Assembly (NCBI RefSeq): GCF_026745355.1
Contig: NC_079206.1
Location: 22,065,399 to 22,129,398, forward strand
Length of the DNA: 64,000 nt
Direction of reading: 5' to 3'
Source: Beta vulgaris subsp. vulgaris
Lineage: Eukaryota; Streptophyta; Magnoliopsida; Caryophyllales; Amaranthaceae
The first letter of the stretch is position 1; each line of letters opens with the position of its first letter. The position numbers and the translations under genes are program-made. The notes beneath the pieces were generated by a model. It was given only the letters and a program-made list of their open reading frames with translations, was not told the DNA's origin and made no database searches. This document shows, piece by piece, positions 55,197-64,000 of this stretch.

Positions 55197-58100
55197 TCAC
55201 AATGTACTTAATAGATCAATAACACTACTTCTTGCTTCGTTCTCCGTTGACATAACGTCTTCACATAGCAGCCGCTCCCGTTCCTTCGACATATTATCCT
55301 TTATAAATTAGGGATACAAAGGAATTTAAGTGTGAGTAAACTTATGTTACTTATAAAAAAATATCTTAAGTACTTGGATAAAGAAACAAATACCACAACA
55401 ACTCTCTCCACAAAACGATCCGCACAAGCTTTAATCGCAATGAGCATATGGACACCACAACTATGTCTATCCGTGTGCATGAAAAAAATACAATTCGTTA
55501 TATTGTAACCTGTATAAATATTTAAATTTTCAATCACGAAATATAACTTAAGATAATCATACGTGTCATTTTGGATGTTCATGTCCAAGCTCACAGTCGG
55601 CCAAGTATGTATGCGCCCTACTCTCCAAGATGGATCCAAAGCACTAAATAACGTATCCATAGCATACCCCTACAATGATATTTGTTCCTTCATTGTTACC
55701 ACATTCATTATAAATATATACTCTCTTAAAAAGGTCAATGGTACTTTACCAATGTTGTGAGGCTGAGATGATGGCAATCTGGTGCCTTCTTTGGCTCCAA
55801 TGAATCCATCACCAACACTTCTCCCCTATTTGGAGAGTAAGCCGTGCACCACCAATGCTTATTCTCAAGAACCGGAACAAATACCTTCACCAATGTTCAA
55901 TTAATTTCAAATTGTACTATACCCATTAACAAATACATACACAACTTTCAGTACTTACGTGTACTATCCTTTTCCAAGAAGTTCCAACCATTTGCTTCGC
56001 ATAAGACGATACAAGTTTCTCTACATCTCTTATACCATCCTGGAGTACTCGTATCTACAAGGTAACATAACACACATGACTTATTTCCTAATTATAACAT
56101 TCCTTGCATTTTTTTAAGCACTTAATTTCAATCTAACCGCAAATGTCGGGTCAATCATAAACCTCCTACTCCTCCCTGGAAAACGTTTCTCCCACACTTT
56201 CGTGTATAAAATTGCTGCCAACCTAACATACTGCAACCACATGTGTAGCATTAAGGATCTTAACATGTTTATTTATACACAAATACATTTCAAAAATACG
56301 ATATAATACTTACATTATCGTCAACCCACCCCCTAGGACGTGCGACAGAAGCACAACTTTGTAAAGACGCGTAGTTCTCGTCACACTTAATCATATCTGT
56401 TGTCTTCAGCGCACTCCGATAATTATCCCTTACAAACCTCCCTAGCTTTTTCTTGTATTGCTTGTATTGGCATGGCCGCCATGTCTCCTTATAACCTTCA
56501 ATTCTTTTAATCGACCACTTAGTCTTTCGTTGCTTGCGACTTCGACCACCCTCATCCTCATCCTCATACTCAATTACCTTATCCCCCTAACCCCCCTCAT
56601 CCTCACCCCCCTTATCCCCCTTACCCCCTCATCCTCATCCTCATTATTTCCAACCCGTTCACCCACCAACCCCACACCCTGCTGCTCACCTATACCTCGA
56701 GAACCATTTCCACCAACCTCATCCTCATCAAAACATTATTTACAACTTGCTCACCTATAGCTCCACTGCCACTGCCACCAACAACCTCACCTACAACTCC
56801 ACTCCCACCAACCTGCTCACCTATAGCTCCAATACTACCACTGCCACTGCCACTGCCACCAACAACATTATTCACAAACATTTCACCAAAACCTTCCCAA
56901 CAGTATTTTGACCCCTCCCCTTGACTTCCACAAACTGGGTCATCCTCACCGACATTATTATTCTGACCAATAACATGAATTACTTCACGAAGATGCAATG
57001 TTTCTGTATGGGGTTGGGGTTGGGAAAATTAGTAAACATTTACATTAATACATCATTTCCAATATTTATTAATTACTTCACCAAGATGCATCCAATTTTA
57101 CATTTACTAAACCCATTACTTACCATATTCTCCTAAGCCATCATTGGGGCCCGTCTCGTTTTCCAACTCCGGCCGCTGCTCAGCAACTTCTTCATGCACT
57201 GGAGCTTCATGCACTAGACCTTCATGCACTGGACCACGCACTGGACCTTCATGCACTGGAGCTTCATGCATAGGATCTTCATGCACTGGAGCTTTCTTCT
57301 TCATTCTCCTTCTTTTACTCTTCGTGCTAATGCCAGCACTACAACGACTCATTTCCTGCATTCAAAAAACATTATTGAAGAGGATGTCTTCAATCAAAAC
57401 CAATTGCTAGATATAAAAGTACCTCAATATCTTCTACTGTTGGCATGACATCCCGAGCCTCCAGATGATGTCTTCCCCCATAAGCGACATCAATACCCTA
57501 ATTAACATTTTCAGCATCTACATTAATATTCTAAACGCATAAAAATAACCCAACCAAATAGGCAATACGGATTCATAATATACACACCCCAAGCTTGCCA
57601 TAATCACCAGTGGCCAGCAAATCTTCCTTCTTCACCTTGTTCACATCTACGGTACTCCACGCCCGTATCCTTGGAAAAGCCCCCCACATCAATGGTGGTC
57701 GGCGCAACCGATCAAGATATAGAATCTACATCAACCGATCAAAATTACTAAAGCAAAAACATTTTTCTACTACATCATAAATACTACAAATATTATAACA
57801 TTGACTTACCGCTAAGAACATAGTGCACCCACCAGACCCCTTAGCAAATCCATCAAGGTAGAATCTTTTTGAAAATCCACCAATCGCATTCATGAGATGA
57901 TCCAGTAACAAACTACACCAATCATACTCATGAGCTCTCTCTGCTACAAATGCAGCATACAACATACTCACGGCCAATCTCTGACATGTCGTAGGGCATA
58001 TCAGATCATTTAAGGCCATCATCAGAAAGGCCTTCTTAAATTCAGCATCTGAAGATATTTCACCTTCAACAATTTGTTTAATCACTAGCTTTAATTCCCC

Positions 58101-59068
58101 TAACACCAGAACGACTAGTATACCCATATACATCAAAAAACCTCATTACCTCATCAGAACCCTCATCATCATCACCGTAGAATGGTACAGTCTTCGGCCC
58201 CGCCGGAATACCCATAACCCAATAAACCTGTGTCTTACTAAGAGGGAATTCTAGCCCATCGGGCATCAACAACACCCTATTCTTAACATCAACCCTTGTA
58301 CATAGCCAATAACAAAAGGTCCTAGGCAAACTTTTACCAGCGAAAAACAAAAGACCACCAAAGCCCATCTCCGTCACTAGCTTTCGCTTCCTCTCATCAA
58401 ATCCCTTCACAACCTTCCCAAATTTCTCTACTCTACAATTCATATTACTCTCCTACATGAAAATAAACAATATATGAGCATTTAACATATCAAAATCAAC
58501 TTTTTAAATATATAACAAAACACAATCTAATCATCATATAACATTACTCTTTTATTATTCCTGGCAGTTGTGTAGCAATTACTTTGCCTTCTGCCTTCAA
58601 GCATCCACCTATGCTTAGATCATTCTCCTATTATAAGTTACATGCATTACATATTATATACTTCATTTATTCACCGTGTAATCAAAACTTCAATAATAAG
58701 AACTTCAATAACATTACTTACCCGATACACTCGTACTTCTATTTCTTTATACGCTCTTCCAGATTTCTTCCCTATTACCTATTTTCCATTTCTATATAAT
58801 ATCATTATTACAAAAAAAATAACAAAATCATATATATATATATGCCAATAAGAACATCAAATGTACCTCTCTTTCCCCGTCTGAATGAAGATCCTCGGTA
58901 CTAGATTCTTCATTGTCATCACTTACATGCACATCATCGAATTCAGACACCTCCATTTGAAATTATTAAATAGCTATATCAGTTACAAACTTACAATAAT
59001 CACATTATAAATTAAAAGCACTCATAACTCCAAATTACAACAATTTTTACCTTTTGCTTCTTCGCCAT
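55197..59068 (-). pseudogene. Ulp1-like (C48) protease, element B, triad kept
   Basis: Exons by comparison with element A: 59051-59068 (MAKKQK), 58870-58950 (acidic), 58695-58760, 58560-58635, the conserved domain 58443-57810 (FDERKRKLVTEMGFGG, GLEFPLSKTQVYWVMGI, VAERAHEYDWCSLLLDH), 57720-57580, 57510-57430, a repeat exon 57380-57120 (PVHEGPVHE type), Gly/Ser-rich 57000-56690, and the peptidase 56600-55197. The active-site set is complete: His in KHWWC (55855-55857), Asp in VMDS (55804-55806), Cys in HSCGVH (55457-55459). It ends LLCEDVM ... LLSTL with TGA at 55197-55199. One single-base insertion near 58090 breaks the frame; no other lesion was found. The family processes or removes SUMO. 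It is convergent with the rest of the element, with its 5' end beside the right terminal repeat. Confidence 0.87.
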
Positions 59069-59824
59069 TTCTGCAATACTCCTTGATTACACTAACAAAA
59101 TACATACAATTATATTCAGATTCATAGTCGGAATGCAAACTATACTATCTACTAGCAGATTCTATAATATCTAGTACCAGCAGAAATTACACAATAATTT
59201 ATATTTAACCTCTAAATCATAATTAAACATACTTTTCTTTTCCAGGTTCTCATGACATGATTTCTCTTCTCACCATACAAATTGAAATTTATTCTAAAAT
59301 GAAGATTACAAAATTTCGAACACAAGTTCTCAACACTTTTATCAACATTTCAAATTTGATTTTAACCATCATTATATTTACAAATATTATACTTTTTTTA
59401 TTTTCACATCAACTCCTATCTTTCACACTGCATTACTACAAATTCTTTTTTCTTAATATAAATATAAATTCAATTATTCGCGCACTTAATTATACAATTT
59501 TAATTTTTTAAATTTACCAAAAATCACTATTTTTACATGAATTTTTTTAAATCAATATAAATATAGAATTCAGATGTTTCCACCAGTAAATATATAATAA
59601 TACCACTTTTAAATAATTTATATATATATCACAAATTTTACTTACATTATCGGCGCATGTTTCTTCTTTGTCTTCTCCGACGATTTTTTTTTCCTTCTCC
59701 AAAGCTTTCTCTCTCTTCGTTTTATCTTTCAGTCAAGAGTACTGATAATTCTCTCTCCTCCCGTTTTCTTTCACACAAATACACAGAGTGTTTTTTGTCC
59801 TCAGCCGTCACTTTATGCCAGAGT

Positions 59825-59886
59825 TTCTGTCATTTCATGCTTTTTCTTTTTTTTCAAACCCAACTTTAAGGAAACTCCTTCCCACA
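59825..59886 (-). repeat. right terminal inverted repeat of element B (best-conserved part)
   Basis: The inverse of 34271-34331: TTCTGTCATTTCATGC and AAACTCCTTCCCACA. Outside 59904 the sequence changes to GGTCC/GGTTTAGGG-rich repeat material, and no TSD matching the left side was found. Confidence 0.8.
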
Positions 59887-59904
59887 ATTTCCACGAGCTG
59901 GACC

Positions 59905-60475
59905 GATTTCCCGTTTCAGCGTGTACCTCAATTGGAGTGGTCAGATGACCGGTCCGGTCCATTCAGGTTTAGGGTTGAATTTTCTCAAACTTGAATTCGG
60001 TCTGTTCATTTTGGTTTAGGGTTGAGTCTATGTTGGGCGATTTTAGGTTTGACATATCAATTCGGTGTTTTTCTTATTTGCTTGAATGAAAATTCGTTTT
60101 GATTTTAAAATTTTAATTATATATGCACTATTATCTACAATAAATAATTTTCAATATCATCCATATACACTAGTTTTTGAATACTGGATTGAGGATGAAG
60201 CCTTTTTATGTATTTTCTCGACTGATTTGACGGGCTAGTTCAAGGTTGGGTACAGTTAACGGACCGCTTTAGGATGGAATCATGTCCACAATCCGGGTCA
60301 AGGCTATGGTCGGGCCAGTTTCCCCACTCATCAATTTGGCCTATGAAAACTCGTTTGATTGTCCTGTTTCTGACCGTTTCAGGCCCAGCCATCTAGCGGG
60401 TCGATTCGAACCACTTTTTACATGGGTCGATTCAGGGTTGAGCATGGTTAGGTCCTCCTAATGGCCACCTCTAAT
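59905..60475. repeat. hAT-like repetitive relic
   Basis: Rich in GGGTTGAG, GGGTCGATTC and GGTTTAGGG. It ends TAATGGCCACCTC, which read inward is GAGGTGGCCATTA, a hAT-style terminus. The other end is unclear and may coincide with the damaged right end of element B. Confidence 0.35.
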
Positions 60476-61796
60476 GAAAAATGATAATTGATTTAAGATG
60501 AATTTCAAATAAGTTAGGCCCTCAAATACTTTACTAAAAAATCATCTCAATGACTAAATTCATCCTAAAATTTTCTAATACGTCCTAAATACAGGATGAT
60601 CCCATCTACTCTTATTCCCCTTCTTGTTCCCATATCCTTTTTACAATTCTCACCTTACACTAAAGGACCACCAACATCCCTTAAATTAAGTTAGGTTAAC
60701 CTACGAGTGATTCTTATTCCGTAGAATTTTTAATTAACCTGCGTGGTTCTTATTCAGTAGAACCTTTAATTTTATCTCACTTACCTAAATATTATATATA
60801 GAATTTAACTCTATCTTATACTTGACTTTTTTCTTAAAAAAAGAAAAAATGAATTCATATTCATTACTTTGATCGTCTTTTTTATTAATGTGTAAGGAAA
60901 AACATAATTATATTTTATTTTGTTAGATCTCTCACTAAATATTTTCAAAATGTCACGCACTCACGCTATTTGCCGCCCGGATTTACCCAAACATCGTCTG
61001 AATTTATACCGTATTAATATTCTTCTTTCTCCTTCCTCCACTTCTTCTTCCTCTTTTATAACCTTCCATAACCACCACCACCTGCAACCTTTCCCATGCA
61101 ACCACCTTCTTCTTCCTCCTCCTCCTCCTTCCTCTTCCTCCATTCTTCTCCTTCCTCCTATCCTGCTAGTTTCCGTAACTCCCCTGCAACCCCAACCCCA
61201 GCCCCACCACTGCCACCAACCCCCGGCCAACCCACACCACACCCTTGCCCTCGAAAAACCAGCAAAAAAAACTGAAAAAATCATTTTTGATCTCCTTCCT
61301 CCTCTCCTGAAATGAAATATAAAAAACCCAAAAATTAGTTCTTCTTCTCCCTCCTTTGTCGTCTTCATCCTCCTCAATTTTCACAGCTTTTTCTTCAAAA
61401 TTTGTTTTCACTGCTCATGAAACTTAACCAAAATTTCAATCCCAACATGTTGGAGGCTCCCTTTTTTTTGGTTTCCTCCATGGTAGAACCAAAAAAAGTG
61501 GTCGGGTCCATCATGGTAGAGCCAAATTAAATTTTAGTTCGGATCATTGCTTAAAAGGTACATAATATGTATAAAAAATACGGATGATATTTATTAAATA
61601 CAGGCAATAAATAGCAAGATCGTTTTCAAAATAGCAATTTTAATAATAATTGGGAATCTTCGGGTCCTTCTTAAAGACTATCGCTTTCTCTTCGAGCTTT
61701 GGAAGATAAACCAACTCCATATAAGCTGGATGAGCGGAGCCTTGAGATTGGGTCCTTCTTTTGGAACTCCCATTTTCCTTTCCCGTTTGACATAGA
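60476..61796. other. interval without recognised gene
   Basis: A 40-bp tandem duplication at 60700-60775 (TTCTTATTCCGTAGAA type) and a pyrimidine-rich CTT/CCT stretch at 61020-61160 that yields Pro/Ser-rich or Gly/Arg-rich open frames on opposite strands. These frames are low-complexity and not convincing genes. Confidence 0.4.
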
Positions 61797-62000
61797 GGTG
61801 CTTAGCGAACGAGCCGAGCCCAAAAAACATTGGGCTCAGCTCGATCTCGTTTAACTTTTCATGGGCTCGGCTCGAGCTCGTGAGTCGTGATTAGTTTTAG
61901 CTGCTCAAGCTCGCCTCCTGAGCTCGTTTTCATGCTCGAGCTCGGCTCAAACTCGGGTTCAATTATGGGCTCGAGCTCATTGGGGGAAATTTATTTTGCG
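61797..62000 (-). repeat. GAGCTCG-rich hAT-type repeat, copy 3
   Basis: Begins AGAGGTGCTTAGCGAACGAG and carries GGGCTCGGCTCGAGCTCG iterations like the copies at 11403 and 28505. The far end was not found. Confidence 0.5.
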
Positions 62001-62182
62001 AAAGTCTATATAAAGTGAGTTCAATGATTCTATTATCATTGATGATTCCAATATAAAATATTTTTTTGAGTATAAAATACTAATCGAGCTGTTCATGAGC
62101 TTTGGGAAAAACAATACAGGTTAAACAAAGGGAAATAATTGGTCAAAAAAACTCTATTAGCACCCGTAGTAGTGTAAGCCAT

Positions 62183-62478
62183 TGTAACAGAATACAGTTA
62201 TTCTGTTATTAGCAATCTGTTAATACAGTTATTCTGTTATTAGCAATCTGTTAGGAAATTCTGTTAGCTTGTATTTTTCACTATAAGTAGCTAACAGTAG
62301 CTATACTTGGGATTCATTCAAAAAATTAATAACAATCTCACATCCTATCTTCCTTTCTATCTCTTTCTAGCTCTATCTCTATTCTCTTCTATCTCTCTAC
62401 AATCTTCAGTCTATCTCTCTCTCTTATTCTTTATCTTGTTATTAGTTAATAATAGCACTCTTTGAAGCTGCTATTACA
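62183..62478 (+). mobile_element. solo LTR with perfect 5-bp TSD
   Basis: 296 bp, starting TGTAACAG and ending GCTATTACA (TGTAA...TTACA inverted ends), flanked by GCCAT at 62178-62182 and 62479-62483. It contains a TATA box (CACTATAAGTAGC) and a CT-rich leader. A 31-bp internal duplication (ACAGTTATTCTGTTATTAGC unit) lies at 62191-62252. Recombination between the two LTRs of a former retrotransposon, probably copia, is the usual origin. Confidence 0.9.
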
Positions 62479-62644
62479 GCCATGAATCATGAATGTTGGT
62501 ATCCCGGCGCGATGGAAAGGGAAAGGTGATAAATGGGGTTAAAATGTCATTTTTATTTTAATATTTCAACATTAAATCTGATATTTTTACGTGTTGTTTG
62601 GTTGACATACATAATATACGGAATGTGGAACGTCTCAGGAAATA

Positions 62645-62987
62645 CTCCCTCCGTCCCAAAATATAGTTCAAATTTTCATTTTGGGTGTCCCAAAATATAG
62701 TTCTCATTTCCATAATTAATTTCACATTTTTCCATAATTTGTCTAGAAAAATCATGTCCCATCATTTATTTGCTTATTGAATTTTGTTTTTTCCTTTGTT
62801 TATTCAACCAAAATGTTACAATTAATGCTCTTTCACCAATTATTCTCCATTCTCTCTCCTAAAATCATCTTTTCCCATACAATATTTATTTAAATAAACA
62901 AAAAATCTTTACTATCTTTCTTAGATTCTACTTGCATAAATTATCGTGAAAAAAGAGTAATGAGAACTATATTTGGGACACAGAGAG
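62645..62987. mobile_element. Stowaway MITE, complete
   Basis: 343 bp with ends CTCCCTCCGTCCC and, inward from the right, CTCTCTGTGTCCC, each followed by an AAATATAGTTC-type block. TA target duplication at both sides (62643-62644 and 62988-62989). Confidence 0.9.
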
Positions 62988-63127
62988 TAATAAGTTAGTT
63001 TTGTTGGCAAAAAATATAGGAAGTTTTACTCATCTATGATTATCATGGAAGTTTTGCCACTTCCTATAAATTGAAACTTTATGGGAAAAAACAATTTCCT
63101 AAAAATATTACATCCTATATTTAATTA

Positions 63128-63616
63128 CTCTCTCTGTTTTTTTTTATCGTTCTCACTTAGAATCTTGACGCTGTTTATACTTAGGGCCTGTTCTCTTCGG
63201 CATAAAACAGCTGAACTGAACTAAATTGAACTGAACTGAACTGGACTGAATTGAACTGAACTGAATTGAGCTGAACTGAACTGAAATGAATAGTGATATG
63301 TGAGAGTAAAAGTATTGTCAAGAGCTGAACTGAACTGGTCTGAACTGAACTGATCTGAACTGAACTGAACTGAACTGAACTGAACTGAAAATAAGCTGGG
63401 GAGAACAGACCCTTAGAAAGAATCTTCTCAAATTTTTTTCAATTTATAAGAAAAAGAATAGTCGTGTGGGGTCTTGTTTGATTCTTCTCAATTAGTATAT
63501 TATTAATATTCAATCGTTATAATTTTTACTAATATAAAATAAAAATATTTAAGTTCAAAAATGTACATTAAAAAATGTGCACAAAATAGTGAGAAAGAAA
63601 AAAAAAACAGAGAGAA
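63128..63616. mobile_element. outer Stowaway-like MITE interrupted by a Tourist MITE
   Basis: The left end CTCTCTCTGTTTTTTTTT ... GTTCTCACT pairs with the right end AGTGAGAAAG ... CAGAGAGAA in inverse orientation. Excluding the insert at 63181-63412 it is about 260 bp. TA duplication is not cleanly preserved. Confidence 0.6.
63184..63412. mobile_element. Tourist-like (PIF/Harbinger) MITE nested inside
   Basis: 229 bp; the ends GGGCCTGTTCTC and GAGAACAGACCC are inverted, flanked by TTA on both sides (63181-63183 and 63413-63415), the 3-bp TSD of PIF/Harbinger. The interior is largely CTGAA pentamer repeats. Confidence 0.85.
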
Positions 63617-63686
63617 CCAAACAACACCTTAAACTTGGCCCTGAGGGGTGGAGTAACAACTAAGGCTATGTTTAGTTCACCTGAAA

Positions 63687-63785
63687 TTTTCTGATCTGAA
63701 CTTATCTGATCTGATCTGAACTTATTTTTTCTGATCTGATCTGATCTGAACTTATTTTTTCTGATCTGATCTGATCTGAACGGAT
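63687..63785. repeat. CTGAT/CTGAA tandem repeat, MITE-like
   Basis: A 33-bp unit (CTGATCTGATCTGAACTTAT, then TTTTT) repeated three times, preceded by GGCTATGTTTAGTTCACC. Probably the interior of a second Tourist-like element whose right end was not recognised. Confidence 0.6.
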
Positions 63786-63866
63786 CTGATTTACAAGATC
63801 TTATCTTTTATAAAATATATTACCCAATAGATTATTACTATTATATTATTACTTTGTAATTCATTA

Positions 63867-64000
63867 CTCCATCCGTTTCCTAAAGATTTTCCCACTTTCC
63901 GTTTAAGGGTGTTTCCAAAAGATCTTCCCACTTTTGCTTTATTCCTTATTTGGCAAAACAAATTTCCCTATTTACCCTCTCATGTCACTATCATATGGTC
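63867..64000 (+). mobile_element. Stowaway-like MITE, left end, runs off the window
   Basis: TA followed by CTCCATCCGTTTCC, then a partly duplicated AAGATTTTCCCACTTT / AAGATCTTCCCACTTT. The right end would lie beyond the window. Confidence 0.6.

Larger units (their letters stand above)
34248..59904 (+). mobile_element. giant Mutator-like element B (about 25.7 kb)
   Basis: Ends are supported by inverted repeats: TGTGGGAAGGAGTTT at 34271-34285 pairs with 59872-59886, and a 22-bp perfect block starting GAAAAAGCATGAAATG at 34310-34331 pairs with 59825-59846. The outermost bases (GGACTAAACTGC on the left, GGTCCAGCTCGT read inward from the right) are less similar, and no matching 9-11-bp TSD was found, so the exact limits are estimates. 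Gene order: FAR1/MULE transposase (+), Pro/Ser/Cys-repeat protein (-), XRCC3-like (-), GRF finger (+), SUMO-like (+), F-box-like (-), endonuclease-like (+), two F-box-like (+), Ulp1-like (-). A hAT MITE has inserted at 40549. This far exceeds usual Mutator-like size and cargo. Confidence 0.75.

Noticed and set aside
60920..61411. Pro/Ser-rich and Gly/Arg-rich ORFs on opposite strands
   Set aside because: Produced by a CTT/CCT low-complexity stretch; no domain or promoter support.
1..64000. tRNA and rRNA genes
   Set aside because: No cloverleaf with a GGTTCGAATCC-type T-arm and no rRNA core motif was found by eye on either strand.

Overview
The window is nuclear DNA from a flowering plant. 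It is AT-rich, has spliced genes with GT-AG introns, and is packed with nested plant transposons (Ty1/copia, LINE, CACTA, hAT, Stowaway, Tourist and Mutator-like). It looks like a core eudicot, perhaps an Amaranthaceae/Chenopodiaceae relative, but that placement is impression only. Ordinary host genes are scarce. The clearest is a three-exon gene on the minus strand (29643-33623) for a 153-residue conserved plant protein of unknown function. A small secreted His-rich peptide gene (4751-4999) is also likely real.

Layout. 1-5700: copia RNase H relic, MITEs, two retroposed inserts with target-site duplications (TSDs; one a 5'-truncated LINE with poly(A)), and the secreted-peptide gene. 5718-11202: a decayed hAT-like element bracketed by an 8-bp repeat and holding a minus-strand copia element that has lost its 3' LTR. 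11400-13740: a CTCGAG-rich repeat, two tandem USE+TATA modules resembling plant snRNA promoters, and a CACTA transposase pseudogene. 13880-27760: giant Mutator-like element A. 28000-33623: repeats and the host gene. 34248-59904: giant Mutator-like element B (about 25.7 kb), with recognisable terminal inverted repeats. 59905-64000: hAT-like relic, CTCGAG-rich repeat, a solo LTR with a perfect TSD, and nested MITEs.

The main discovery is that elements A and B share an unusually large cargo. Each carries: (1) a FAR1/MULE-type transposase with FAR1 zinc finger, DDE domain and SWIM finger; (2) a multi-exon Ulp1-like (C48, SUMO-protease-like) gene at the opposite end, convergent with the transposase; (3) a protein with two tandem SUMO-like folds and no C-terminal Gly-Gly; (4) a GRF zinc-finger protein with coiled coil and C-terminal membrane anchor; (5) an F-box-like protein with Lys-rich repeats (one copy in A, three in B); and (6) a protein ending in half of an endonuclease/exonuclease/phosphatase domain. 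Element B adds an XRCC3/RAD51-paralogue-like gene and a Pro/Ser/Cys-repeat protein. Ulp1 sequences in Mutator-like (Kaonashi) elements are known. I do not know of a described element that combines a SUMO-like protein, SUMO-protease-like, F-box-like, GRF and RAD51-paralogue genes.

Most cargo genes carry only one or two lesions, and several are intact (GRF, XRCC3-like, endonuclease-like and one F-box-like gene in B; the F-box-like gene in A), so the elements died recently or may be partly functional. The two elements flank the single host gene with their transposase genes pointing away from it, and element B begins about 0.6 kb upstream of its start codon. Minisatellite islands lie between the cargo genes. 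Exon boundaries of the cargo genes were drawn by eye and by comparing A with B.
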